From: an uncultured Flavobacteriales bacterium
Lineage (GTDB): Bacteria; Bacteroidota; Bacteroidia; Flavobacteriales_G; Salibacteraceae
Assembly (NCBI GenBank): GCA_937121175.1
Contig: CAKZKD010000032.1
Span: 1 to 33,115, forward strand
Direction of reading: 5' to 3'
DNA: 33,115 nt
The notes below the pieces were generated by a model that did not search any database, was not told where the DNA came from, and saw nothing but the letters and a program-made list of their open reading frames with translations. Position 1 is the first letter of the stretch. Every line of letters starts with the position of its first letter. The position numbers and the translations under genes were made by a program. Below are positions 22,767 through 31,280 of the stretch, piece by piece.

Positions 22767-23708
22767 TTAGAAAAGCACGGCTTCTCTTTCTGTAATTAAG
22801 TGTTCCTTCCATTTAAAACTTGACCCAAAGCCAACATGTCCGCCATATTTTGGCGTTTTTAAGGAAAACCATTCGCTGGCATCAGCAATTTCTCTTGGGT
22901 AACATCTATCTCCCAAAAACGGGTCATTGATAGCGTTGATGAGTAAAGTCGGTATATTAATATTCTTTAAAAACGGCAACGAACTGCACTTCAACCAGTA
23001 GTCCTCCGCATTTTTAAACCCATGAACAGGTGCGGTGTAAAGATTATCAAAGTCCACAAAGCTGTTGCACTCCAATACCTTTTCAGCGGTTATTTGTAAT
23101 TCAGGAAAGTCCTTTATTTTCTGTAAGGTTTTGATTTTTAGTGTTTTTAAAAAACGTTTCATATAAATTAGGTTACTCCTTTTGGCCAACTGTTCAGCAC
23201 TGTCTTTTAGGTGTACTGGCACAGAAATACCAATAGCCTTCTTAACCTTTTCAGAAATTTGATATTCTCCATCCCCCAAATATTTCAGTAACATGTTACC
23301 GCCTAAACTAAAACCCACCAATACTATTTCATCGTAATCAGCAGCTATGGTTTTTATCCCAAAATGAACATCATCAGTTTTACCGGAATGATAGGCCGAT
23401 GGCAATTTATTGGGTTCTCCAGAACAACTGCGGTGATTCATAACAACGCCATCATACCCATTTTCATTAAAAACCCGAACCATTCCTCTAGCATATTGGC
23501 GGTCTGAGCTACCTTCTAGTCCATGAAAAATTAAAACAACTTTTTTACTGCCGATTTTAGAGTAATCGAAATCAATAAAATCGTTATCCCAGGTCTTAAC
23601 TCGCTGTCTCGTGTAGTGAACGGATTCTATTTTCCGAAATCGATTAGTAAAAATTGTGTTTAAGTGTCCACTTCGTAACAACCATGTGGGCTTAAAAGAA
23701 TTAGTCAT
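22767..23708 (-). CDS. Alpha/beta-fold hydrolase, YheT family
   Basis: The 313-residue cytoplasmic hydrolase matches the YheT/UPF0017 branch from its first residues (WLLRSGHLNTIF, 9-20). The oxyanion-hole region is HGLEGSS (62-68), the nucleophile elbow GFSLGGN has Ser134, and the likely acid and base are Asp262 (INAINDPFLG) and His291 (YGGHVGF). The family is annotated as esterases of unclear natural substrate. The gene starts 6 nt after the AraC-type gene and reads the same way, so it is the last gene of a topoisomerase III-AraC-YheT unit. The AraC protein may be a local regulator, but no operator can be assigned. Confidence 0.9.
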   Translation of the reverse strand: MTNSFKPTWLLRSGHLNTIFTNRFRKIESVHYTRQRVKTWDNDFIDFDYSKIGSKKVVLIFHGLEGSSDRQYARGMVRVFNENGYDGVVMNHRSCSGEPNKLPSAYHSGKTDDVHFGIKTIAADYDEIVLVGFSLGGNMLLKYLGDGEYQISEKVKKAIGISVPVHLKDSAEQLAKRSNLIYMKRFLKTLKIKTLQKIKDFPELQITAEKVLECNSFVDFDNLYTAPVHGFKNAEDYWLKCSSLPFLKNINIPTLLINAINDPFLGDRCYPREIADASEWFSLKTPKYGGHVGFGSSFKWKEHLITEREAVLF

Positions 23709-23714
23709 TTTGTA

Positions 23715-24557
23715 TTAGGACATTTGCTTATGTTCAGCCCTGAACTGGCTAGGCGAATTGCCGGTGTGCTTTTTAAAGAATCGATTGAAGTACGCTACGT
23801 CATTAAATCCACAATCAATACTAATTTCCTTAATCTGTTTGCTGGTATATACCAACATGCGTTTGGCACCAAGTACTTTCTGTTCATGTAATAATTGCAA
23901 GGCTGTTTTACCCGATTCCTTTTTACAAAGTTGGTTTAATCTTGCTACTTGAATCTTTAATTTTCCTGCCAATTCTTCCACCGAATTCAGTTCTAATGCA
24001 ACCAATTTCAGTACTTTTCTGAAAGCAAAATATTCTTCCGAAAAACCAGAAATAGGGCTGCTTTTTTTGCCATAGACATCGCGAAGCTTGCCCAAAAAGG
24101 CAAAGAACAAAAACTTACTTACATCTAAAGACTCAGATTTTAAAGAGGCTCTGATTTGCTCCAAAATTGGTAAAAGTGTTTTCAGTTCATTGGCATTTGG
24201 CTGAAGAATAGGTACACTCCCACTTCTGAAATAGGACAAAGAGTCCAACAATGCCATTTCAGTTTCACTAGCGCTAAACAACACTTCAGGAAAAGTAAAA
24301 ACGTCACCTTTTGTATCTCCTGTAAAATCAACCCTATGCACTCGCCCTTTACCTACAAAGTGGAATGATCCAGCTTTGGCTTTATACTTTTCAAAATCAA
24401 TTTCGTGACAACCACTACCTTCCTCTACAAAAAGAACCTGAAAAAAATTGTGACGGTGCGCTATCTCAGGATAACGTGCATCCATTTTTATCCTTCTGGC
24501 CGAGATATAAGCTCTCGACAATCCGTACTTATGTGTTGGAATATCCGTGTTTTTCAA
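23715..24557 (-). CDS. AraC-family transcriptional regulator
   Basis: This is a 280-residue regulator. The N-terminal half is a cupin-like sensor; EIAHRHNFFQVLFVEEGSG (31-49) is typical of AraC N-domains in Bacteroidota. The C-terminal ~95 residues hold two helix-turn-helix units, including ELAGKLKIQVARLNQLCKK and IKEISIDCGFNDVAYFNRFF, the classic AraC signature. The frame starts with TTG at 24557. The first ATG is 24 codons later (24485), but the intervening residues (IPTHKYGLSRAYISARR) look like the usual start of this family, so I keep the TTG. It lies 39 nt after the topoisomerase gene and 6 nt before the hydrolase gene. The ligand is unknown. Confidence 0.9.
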   Translation of the reverse strand: MKNTDIPTHKYGLSRAYISARRIKMDARYPEIAHRHNFFQVLFVEEGSGCHEIDFEKYKAKAGSFHFVGKGRVHRVDFTGDTKGDVFTFPEVLFSASETEMALLDSLSYFRSGSVPILQPNANELKTLLPILEQIRASLKSESLDVSKFLFFAFLGKLRDVYGKKSSPISGFSEEYFAFRKVLKLVALELNSVEELAGKLKIQVARLNQLCKKESGKTALQLLHEQKVLGAKRMLVYTSKQIKEISIDCGFNDVAYFNRFFKKHTGNSPSQFRAEHKQMS

Positions 24558-24596
24558 TGTTGTTTAGTTTGATTTTCCAATAAAGACTTCATTTAT

Positions 24597-26630
24597 TTAT
24601 TTTTTAATCGCAAGCTTCAACTTATCGTTTAACACAATCTTCTTCAGGTCGTTTGGTTTCTTTTTGTTGAAAATGTAGTTGTACTTAGATTCCCCTGTCT
24701 CCAATAAGTTATCCAGTTCGCTGTCGCTTATGGTAATGCCTTTGTATTCAAAAGGCAAAGTAAACTTGCAACCTTTTTTCCAATCAGAACAACCCCACGC
24801 AGACTTTCCTCGAATGAGATGACCAATATTACATTTTGGACAAGCCGTCTGTTTGGGTTTGAACTGCTGAGTTTTTACTTGTTCGGTCAGTTCTTTAACC
24901 ATTTGATTCAGCTCATCTTTAAACGATTGAACCTTATATTTCCCATGCTCGATATCTCGTAATTTCTTTTCCCAAACACCGGTTAGTTCTGCCGATTTCA
25001 GCAAGTCATTTTCTATCAAACCAATAAGTTCTTTACCTGTAGAGGTGGCTAAAATCCGCTTCTTCTGACGTACCAAATACTTACGAGAAAACAGTTTTTC
25101 AATAATATTTGCCCGGGTAGATGGTCTTCCAATTCCGTTTTCCTTCATAAGCTCTCGCAGCTCATCGTTATCGACGTGTTTACCAGCTGTTTCCATTGCT
25201 CTTAGCAGCGTAGCTTCTGTGTAATAACTCGGCGCTTTTGTTTGCTTTTCGAGTAATTCTGGCTCATGCGGCCCTCTTTCCCCTTTTTCGAAAACAGGCA
25301 TTACTTGCTCATTTTCTTCGGTCTTTTTTTCCGTTTTACCTGACTCAAACAATACTCTCCATCCAGGTTCTAAAATCTGTTTTCCAGTTGCTCTAAATTC
25401 ATGTTTTTTTGCTTCTCCGATTACGGTAGTATTACTTACCTTACAATCTGGATAAAACACAGCAATGAATCTTCGGGTAATCAAATCAAAAACCTTCTTC
25501 TGGTCAATATTCAACCCCACCTTTGCAGGGTCTTCGCCAGTAGGAATTATAGCGTGGTGATCGGTTACTTTCTTGTCGTTAAAAACCTTGGATGTCTTTC
25601 TAATTTTCTTACCCAACAAAGGCTCAGTAAATTTACGGTATGCAGCCAAATTCTTTAGAATTCCAGAAATTTTTGGGTAAACATCATTGGGTAAATACGC
25701 AGTATCAACCCTTGGGTAAGTAACCAATTTATTTTCGTACAAATGTTGAACATGCGCCAATGTATCCTCGGCAGTATAGCCAAATTTTTTGTTGCATTCT
25801 ACCTGAACAGAAGTCAAGTCGAACAATGATGGGGCCAACTCTTTTCCCTCTTTTTGGATGTACGATTTTATCTCAAATTCTTCATCCTTAATTACCTCTA
25901 TTATCTCTTCACCTTTTTCCTTGCTGCTTAGTTTACCCTTAGTTCCGGCAAAATCAACAGCGCGATACGTGGTTTTAAGCTCATAATAGGTTTCAGAAAC
26001 AAAATTGTCAATCTCACTTTGCCGTTCCACAATAAGCGCTAAGGTTGGAGTTTGCACTCTACCTACAGAAAACACTTGTTTGAATGCTCCAAATTTCAGC
26101 GTGTAAAGCCGAGTTGCGTTCATACCTAACAACCAGTCACCAATAGCTCTAGCCGTTCCCGCTGCGTACAAATTGTCGTAATCTTCTCCTTTGTGTAAAT
26201 TAGCAAAACCTTCTTCAATTGCCTCTTTGGTTAACGATGAAATCCATAGTCGTTTACTCGGTTTTTGGTTTTTGGCCTTTGATAACACCCATCGTTGAAT
26301 CAGTTCTCCCTCCTGGCCTGCGTCACCGCAGTTTATCACTTCATTGCACTTTTCAACTAAACTGGCAATGGTATCAAACTGTTTTTTTACCCCACCATTT
26401 TCTATGACCTTGATTCCAAAATTATCTGGAATCATTGGCAACACATTCATGTTCCATTGCTTCCAATCTGGGGTATAATCAGCAGGTTCTTTCAGCGTAC
26501 ACAAATGACCATATGTCCATGAAACCCAATAGCCGTTCCCTTCCCAATATCCGTCGAAACGGTTGGTAGCACCAATGATTTGGGCAATGTCTTTAGCAAC
26601 ACTTGGTTTCTCGGCAATGCAAAGTTTCAT
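24597..26630 (-). CDS. topB: DNA topoisomerase III (type IA)
   Basis: The product has 677 residues from the ATG at 26630; a TTG three codons upstream (26639) is the only in-frame alternative, and MKLCIAEKPS is the usual start. The enzyme relaxes negative supercoils and decatenates DNA by single-strand passage. The TOPRIM domain has Glu7 in AEKPSVAKD and the acidic loop CGDAGQEGE (101-109). SVGRVQTPTLALI (188-200) is a conserved core motif, and the catalytic tyrosine is Tyr305 in TYPRVDTAYLP. A four-Cys zinc-ribbon-like motif (CPKC and WGCSDWKKGC) follows near residue 600, then a Lys-rich tail. The canonical DxDxE triad reads DAGQE here, with Gly in place of the second Asp. It heads a likely operon with the AraC and YheT genes. 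Confidence 0.92.
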   Translation of the reverse strand: MKLCIAEKPSVAKDIAQIIGATNRFDGYWEGNGYWVSWTYGHLCTLKEPADYTPDWKQWNMNVLPMIPDNFGIKVIENGGVKKQFDTIASLVEKCNEVINCGDAGQEGELIQRWVLSKAKNQKPSKRLWISSLTKEAIEEGFANLHKGEDYDNLYAAGTARAIGDWLLGMNATRLYTLKFGAFKQVFSVGRVQTPTLALIVERQSEIDNFVSETYYELKTTYRAVDFAGTKGKLSSKEKGEEIIEVIKDEEFEIKSYIQKEGKELAPSLFDLTSVQVECNKKFGYTAEDTLAHVQHLYENKLVTYPRVDTAYLPNDVYPKISGILKNLAAYRKFTEPLLGKKIRKTSKVFNDKKVTDHHAIIPTGEDPAKVGLNIDQKKVFDLITRRFIAVFYPDCKVSNTTVIGEAKKHEFRATGKQILEPGWRVLFESGKTEKKTEENEQVMPVFEKGERGPHEPELLEKQTKAPSYYTEATLLRAMETAGKHVDNDELRELMKENGIGRPSTRANIIEKLFSRKYLVRQKKRILATSTGKELIGLIENDLLKSAELTGVWEKKLRDIEHGKYKVQSFKDELNQMVKELTEQVKTQQFKPKQTACPKCNIGHLIRGKSAWGCSDWKKGCKFTLPFEYKGITISDSELDNLLETGESKYNYIFNKKKPNDLKKIVLNDKLKLAIKK

Positions 26631-26808
26631 GACCTTCAAAGCTCACTTTCTAATTTCAATTTGGCAAGAAATAATTCGATTTAATAACAGAAGTTTTCAG
26701 CCTTGAATTCACAATTCCTATTGTCACAAGGATTGCAAAAAGTGTAAATACTTGAAAGTTCCAACGTATATAATTACCATAAGACCCCTACAGTTGTATA
26801 TTTAAAAT

Positions 26809-27789
26809 ATGTCGCAAACGGTTAGTAATTTTTTCATTTTCGAGGTTTCTCAAGAACCAATTTTCTTGTTGTGCGATTCGTTTGAAATTCTCAAAGTATC
26901 ATCTAAAGCCGAAGAAAAAATTTTTGGAAAATTAGGTGCACCAGTTGACTTTAAATTCGAAAACATTGTTGCAGATGAAGACAAAAAGAGGCTGAATCGA
27001 ACCCTTGTATCTTTGGGTAAGGACAAATGCTCAGAAAAAATTCAATTCAGAATAAAAACCTTGGAAGAAACCGTTTGGGTTGAATTTGATTGGCAGTTCA
27101 TAGAAAAAAATGGATTACAATATATTTTGGGTTTAGGTGCCCACGTGCAAGCTCCTGATAAAAAGGAACTCATTACGCTGGAAACAGCAGAAGCATTGAA
27201 AGATGCTGAAATCTTAGGTAAAATGGGTAGTTGGTGGGTAAACCCCAAAACGCTTGAGAATCATTGGAGTGAGGGTAACTACCGAATCTGGAATAGAAGC
27301 CCTAACGACTCTATACCCCCTTTGAGTTGGGTATTGAAGCACATGCCAAAAAAGGACGGCAAACAGATTATGAAAACCATTAAGGAAGTTGGAACAACAG
27401 GTGAGATAAAAGAAGTAGAATTTAGAATGCGTTTGACCCAAAAAGAGAATTATCGACATTTTTATACTCGAATCCGACCGTGGGTTGTCAATGGAGAAAT
27501 TGTTGAAGTAAAAGGTGTAAACTTCGACGTTACCGACCTAATAAAATACCAACAGGAACTTGAAAAACGTAATGAGGCTCTGAACAGAAAAAACGAAAAG
27601 CTATCGAAGTACGTTCAAATGAATTCGCATGACGTTCGAGGACCGCTTTCCAATATTTTGAGTTTACTCGAGATGGAAAAACTAGAACCAATGAGTCATA
27701 AGGAATTTGTCTTTCATGTAGCTGAGGCCGCACTTAAACTCGACAATACCTTAAGACGGATTAATGAAACGCTATTGATTGAAGATTAA
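26809..27789 (+). CDS. PAS protein ending in histidine-kinase DHp domain, no ATPase domain
   Basis: This 326-residue protein appears soluble. Two PAS-like domains occupy about residues 10-110 and 128-245; the second ends in WVVNGEIVEVKGVNFDVTDL, the typical PAC ending. A short coiled coil (246-268) leads to YVQMNSHDVRGPLSNILSLL (268-287), a histidine-kinase H-box with His274 and the following acidic residue. The second DHp helix follows to about 322 and the protein stops at 326. The N, G1 and G2 boxes of the HATPase domain are missing, and the convergent next gene leaves no room for them. It could be a phosphotransfer or dimerisation partner for another kinase, or a truncated kinase. The family is well recognised, the activity is uncertain. 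The ATG at 26809 is the only good start. Confidence 0.83.
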   Translation: MSQTVSNFFIFEVSQEPIFLLCDSFEILKVSSKAEEKIFGKLGAPVDFKFENIVADEDKKRLNRTLVSLGKDKCSEKIQFRIKTLEETVWVEFDWQFIEKNGLQYILGLGAHVQAPDKKELITLETAEALKDAEILGKMGSWWVNPKTLENHWSEGNYRIWNRSPNDSIPPLSWVLKHMPKKDGKQIMKTIKEVGTTGEIKEVEFRMRLTQKENYRHFYTRIRPWVVNGEIVEVKGVNFDVTDLIKYQQELEKRNEALNRKNEKLSKYVQMNSHDVRGPLSNILSLLEMEKLEPMSHKEFVFHVAEAALKLDNTLRRINETLLIED

Positions 27790-28625
27790 TAAACTATTAG
27801 CTTTTCTTTTTTCAGCTCCTGACCAACCGAAATGTGTAGCAGATAATTTCCTGCATTTAAAGATTCGATCGAAAATGATTCTGTGTTGCTCAAAGTTTCA
27901 TTTAAAACTTGGTTTCCAATCATATCAAACACTTTAATTTGAGCGAGAGTAGAACTATTAAACTCAACAAAAACTCGCGACCTAGCTGGGTTTGGGTAAA
28001 ATGAAATTTTGAGAGCTGAAGATTGATTTACTGAACTTGGTTCATTTCCAGTTGTATCTTGTTGTGTCGGTGAAATGTGGATGTTGTCTATTTTAATGTC
28101 TAACCAATTCACAATGGTTTTATACCTAAACGCCAGATAGCCTGATTGAACAGACGAATCAATCGCAAGTTTATTTTCAGTGTACCAAACATTATCGTTT
28201 CTGAAATTTGTTCTTAGAAAATCATAAACAATAGTTTTGGAAGATGCTAATCGCGGGTCTCGATTCCCTTCAATTAAATACAATGCTACTGTATCATCAG
28301 GCTGAGGAGAACCAAAACCTTTCATTAAATGCTGAAGAGAATCTATAACTGCTCCTTTCGAAAAATCAAGTAATTCAGAGACCATCCAATCCTCGCTGAC
28401 TTGGGTGCCACCAACAGGATAATAATGCACCAACGCAAAACTGTCGCCGTTCTGTGGTTTTTCAAATTCCCATTCGTATGGTCCAGTAGATTGCCCAATT
28501 TTATATTGTTTCCAAGAATCTCGCTCAGTTAATCCATCAAAATTGTAGGATTGAGGAAGTGCCGTCTGACCAGATAAAAAATTTACACTCAGAGCAAATA
28601 GGATAATCAGAAATGAAGTTTTCAT
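27786..28625 (-). CDS. T9SS-sorted protein with choice-of-anchor J-like domain
   Basis: The product has 279 residues from the ATG at 28625; an upstream TTG (28646) would add seven residues before the signal peptide and is less likely. Residues 1-19 are a signal peptide (MKTSFLIILFALSVNFLSG). Residues 25-190 form a jelly-roll-like domain (YNFDGLTERDSWKQY, SEDWMVSELLDFSKG, YLAFRY, IKIDNIHI) that resembles choice-of-anchor J/MAM-like domains of secreted Bacteroidota proteins. The C-terminal ~75 residues are a type A T9SS sorting domain (KISFYPNPARSRVFVEF, DMIGNQVL, LNAGNYLLHIS, KLIVY). Predicted to be a surface or released protein that may bind carbohydrate or protein ligands; no catalytic site is visible. 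Its stop overlaps that of the convergent PAS gene through a shared TTAA. Confidence 0.87.
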   Translation of the reverse strand: MKTSFLIILFALSVNFLSGQTALPQSYNFDGLTERDSWKQYKIGQSTGPYEWEFEKPQNGDSFALVHYYPVGGTQVSEDWMVSELLDFSKGAVIDSLQHLMKGFGSPQPDDTVALYLIEGNRDPRLASSKTIVYDFLRTNFRNDNVWYTENKLAIDSSVQSGYLAFRYKTIVNWLDIKIDNIHISPTQQDTTGNEPSSVNQSSALKISFYPNPARSRVFVEFNSSTLAQIKVFDMIGNQVLNETLSNTESFSIESLNAGNYLLHISVGQELKKEKLIVY

Positions 28626-28643
28626 AATTAGGAATTTAATGTC

Positions 28644-28672
28644 CAAATGAACGGATAAAAAGGTGAACCCAA
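28644..28672 (-). promoter_or_regulatory. Candidate promoter of T9SS cargo gene
   Basis: On the minus strand, TTG (28670-28672) is followed after 18 nt by TTCATTTG (28644-28651), one mismatch from TAnnTTTG. It ends 18 nt before the ATG at 28625, which supports that start over the upstream TTG at 28646, which overlaps the element. Confidence 0.4.
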
Positions 28673-28740
28673 TTGTAGAATTGACGTAATGGCTTGCATA
28701 ATTTGCGAACCACTATAAATTCATCCAGAAGATATAAATA

Positions 28741-30621
28741 CTACATCTCCTTTTCACTCAATTCCAACCATCGGTCGGTTTTAATTTCAAGATGTTCAAT
28801 CACTTCACCCAATTCATCAGACAGCTTCATCACCTTATCTGAATCCTCAATTCCGCTTTCAAATGCTTTATTAATTTCGTCTCTGCGCTTCTCCAATTTT
28901 TCAATGTCAATTTCTAAAATTCCAAACTCCCGCTTTTCATTGAAGGACATTTTTAGAGGTTTATCTACCTGCACAATTTTAGGTTTCGATTTTTTCTCTA
29001 CTTCCTTTTTTTCAGTAACATCCTCAACTTTATCTCCGCCTGCTTTCTTCCAATCTCTCCATTGAGAATAGTTTCCGGGAAAATCTTTAATGCTCAGTTT
29101 ATCTTTCTCCAGCACAAAAAGGTGATCCACCAATTTGTCCATAAAGTACCTATCGTGACTAACAATAATCACACTTCCCGGAAAATCTAGAAGAAAATCT
29201 TCTAAAATATTCAACGTCATGATATCTAGGTCGTTTGTAGGTTCATCCAGAATCAAAAAGTTGGGGTTTAGCATCAAAACTTTCAATAGATGGAGCCTTC
29301 TTTTTTCTCCACCACTCAGCTTCTCCACCAAATTGTAATGCATGTTCTTAGGGAATAAAAACCGCTCCAATAGTTGAGAAGCAGACAATTTTTTGCCCTT
29401 GGCTAAAGGAATAAATTCTGCAACTTTTTTTACTACTTCTAATACTCTATCGGCTGGTTTAAACTTCATTCCCTCTTGATTGAAGTAACCAATTTTAATG
29501 GTTTCACCAATTACTACCTTCCCAGAATCAGGTTCAATTTTCTCTGTAATTATGTTTAAAAGTGTCGATTTTCCAGTTCCGTTAGGGCCAATAATTCCAA
29601 CCTTTTCAGCGCGCTTGAATTTGTAACTAAAACCTTCGAATAGCTGCTTATTCTTAAATCCTTTTCCAACATTATGGAATTCGAGAATCTTACTTCCCAT
29701 CCGTTCCATATTAATTTCTAGCTCTACTTGTTTGTTGTCGATTCGCTGTTTAGCAACTTGCTTCAACTCATAAAACGAGTCGATTCTGGCCTTACTTTTA
29801 GTAGTTCTAGCTTTTGGTTGGCGGCGCATCCACTCTACCTCTGTCCGAAACAAATTTTTTGCTTTTTCAATTGTTGCTTGGTCAGAGGCCTTTCGTTCTT
29901 CTCTTCTTTCCAAAAAGAAAGAGTAATTTCCCTTATACGTATAAAGGCCAAAATCGTCCAGTTCGAGAATGGTGTTACAAACGTTTTCTAAGAAGTACCT
30001 GTCGTGAGTTACCATCAATAAAGTGATATTCTCTGCTTTCAAGAACTTCTCTAACCACTCAATCATCTCCAAATCCAAGTGGTTAGTAGGCTCGTCTAAC
30101 ATTAAAAAATCTGGTTCATCAATAAGTACCTTGGCTAATGCAAGTCGCTTTAATTGTCCTCCAGATAGAGAACCCACTTTTGCATCTAACTGATCAATAT
30201 TCAGCTCAGAAAGTATGCTCTTCACTTTTACTTCCTGATCCCAGCCTTTTAACTCCTCTAAGGTATCCATTGCATTTTGAAACGCCTCGCCCGTTTCACC
30301 TACTTCCAAGCATCGTTCGTATTCGCTAATTGCTAGCAGAATTGGGTTGTCCGTTTCAAAAACCGAATCCCAAATAGTTAAGTCAGGATTAATTTTTGGG
30401 TCTTGCATGAGGTATCTTACTTTGATTCCTTTTCTAAAAACTACCCGACCTTCATCTGGCTCTTCCAGCCCAGCAATAATCTTCATTAAGGTAGATTTGC
30501 CTGTTCCGTTCTGTGCAACCAAGGCAACTTTGTCTCCTGCTGCCATGCCAAAGGTTAGGTCGCTTAATATTTCTCTGTCTGCAAAACGCTTCGAGATAGA
30601 TTCAATTGATAAATAATTCAT
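28741..30621 (-). CDS. ABC-F family ATPase (Uup-like)
   Basis: This 626-residue soluble protein has two ABC ATPase domains in tandem and no membrane helices, the ABC-F layout. Domain 1 has Walker A AQNGTGKST (36-44), signature LSGGQLKRLALA and Walker B FLMLDEPTNHLD. Domain 2 has GPNGTGKST, LSGGEKRRLHLL and FLILDEPTNDLD. Between them lies the charged inter-domain linker (WMRRQPKARTTKSKARIDSF) expected of ribosome-binding ABC-F proteins, and the C-terminal ~90 residues form a coiled coil, as in Uup. Family knowledge: ABC-F proteins act on the ribosome to relieve stalling or confer antibiotic protection, and Uup is linked to ribosome assembly and DNA-structure stability. The first Walker A begins with Ala rather than Gly. 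The start overlaps the stop of the upstream HEPN-like gene by 4 bp, so the two are co-translated. Confidence 0.92.
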   Translation of the reverse strand: MNYLSIESISKRFADREILSDLTFGMAAGDKVALVAQNGTGKSTLMKIIAGLEEPDEGRVVFRKGIKVRYLMQDPKINPDLTIWDSVFETDNPILLAISEYERCLEVGETGEAFQNAMDTLEELKGWDQEVKVKSILSELNIDQLDAKVGSLSGGQLKRLALAKVLIDEPDFLMLDEPTNHLDLEMIEWLEKFLKAENITLLMVTHDRYFLENVCNTILELDDFGLYTYKGNYSFFLERREERKASDQATIEKAKNLFRTEVEWMRRQPKARTTKSKARIDSFYELKQVAKQRIDNKQVELEINMERMGSKILEFHNVGKGFKNKQLFEGFSYKFKRAEKVGIIGPNGTGKSTLLNIITEKIEPDSGKVVIGETIKIGYFNQEGMKFKPADRVLEVVKKVAEFIPLAKGKKLSASQLLERFLFPKNMHYNLVEKLSGGEKRRLHLLKVLMLNPNFLILDEPTNDLDIMTLNILEDFLLDFPGSVIIVSHDRYFMDKLVDHLFVLEKDKLSIKDFPGNYSQWRDWKKAGGDKVEDVTEKKEVEKKSKPKIVQVDKPLKMSFNEKREFGILEIDIEKLEKRRDEINKAFESGIEDSDKVMKLSDELGEVIEHLEIKTDRWLELSEKEM

Positions 30622-31169
30622 GAATGGATATATCCTAATTTTTTAAAGACTTTCTGAAAACGTTTTTGCAGTTCTGTTGAAGTTTTCATTTCGGTTTGAT
30701 ACTTTTCAATGCATTCAAACAGTCGAGCATGTAACTCTTCTGTATTAATTTCAAACCGAACATTACTTTCTTGACTCAACAACGGGCCATCATTGCTCAA
30801 CTTAAAACGAACTTCTCGTTTCGAACTTGCATCAAAGGCAAATAATGAAACCGAATGGGTTACAGCATTTCTAAAAAGCAATAAAGTTTGTGTGTCTCGT
30901 CGGTCATGACGATAAAAGGCTTTCAAAAACTTCTTTATACGCACCATACTTCCTTGGTTCTCTAATTGTCCGGAATGATAACGGGCCAGCAAATCAATAA
31001 TAGACCAAAACAACAATGGAAAAGCTTGATTTATCGACAAATTTGCTTCTTTGAGTTCTTCAAACTCCAGCAACCCTTTTTGCAAACTTGACTTTGCTTC
31101 ATCCGAGCTTGTGACTCCAAAAAAGAAGCCCATCTGTTCTTCAAGAGTAGTTAATTCTTCCTTAATCAT
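30618..31169 (-). CDS. HEPN-like domain protein of unknown function
   Basis: This 183-residue, probably all-alpha protein belongs to no family I can name with confidence. The stretch LLLFRNAVTHSVSLFAFD (97-114) fits the R-N-x-x-x-H core (Arg100, Asn101, His105) of HEPN domains, which are four-helix domains often acting as RNases or nucleotidyltransferase partners. Helices before it (about 35-67 and 75-90) and a following strand and helix (KREVRFKLSNDGPLL, then 139-160) fit that layout. It is cytoplasmic, with no signal peptide. Its TGA overlaps the ATG of the ABC-F gene, so translation is coupled. No nucleotidyltransferase partner or toxin-antitoxin layout is visible. The HEPN assignment is an inference from one motif and helix order; RNase activity is unproven. 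Confidence 0.72.
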   Translation of the reverse strand: MIKEELTTLEEQMGFFFGVTSSDEAKSSLQKGLLEFEELKEANLSINQAFPLLFWSIIDLLARYHSGQLENQGSMVRIKKFLKAFYRHDRRDTQTLLLFRNAVTHSVSLFAFDASSKREVRFKLSNDGPLLSQESNVRFEINTEELHARLFECIEKYQTEMKTSTELQKRFQKVFKKLGYIHS

Positions 31170-31280
31170 TACGTGGCAAAGGAAAGGATTTGACTCAAAC
31201 CAACATCCTAATCACATTGGAGGAATGTACTGACATAATAAAATCAGTATTACTACGGATGAGAATACCAAAATCCTCTA

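Noticed and set aside
26631-26639. TTG start for topoisomerase III, three codons upstream of the ATG
   Set aside because: MKLCIAEKPS is the usual family start and the ATG at 26630 is the stronger codon.
28626-28646. TTG start for the T9SS cargo gene at 28646
   Set aside because: It adds seven residues ahead of a signal peptide that begins naturally at the ATG at 28625, and it falls in the candidate -7 element.
28694-29065. 123-codon plus-strand frame antisense to the ABC-F gene
   Set aside because: It is Ser/Phe/Leu-rich low-complexity sequence, as expected from the complement of a Lys/Glu-rich coiled coil, with no signals of its own.
30618-31169. Toxin-antitoxin pair based on the HEPN-like protein
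   Set aside because: No nucleotidyltransferase or antitoxin-like gene adjoins it; the coupled partner is a housekeeping-type ABC-F ATPase.
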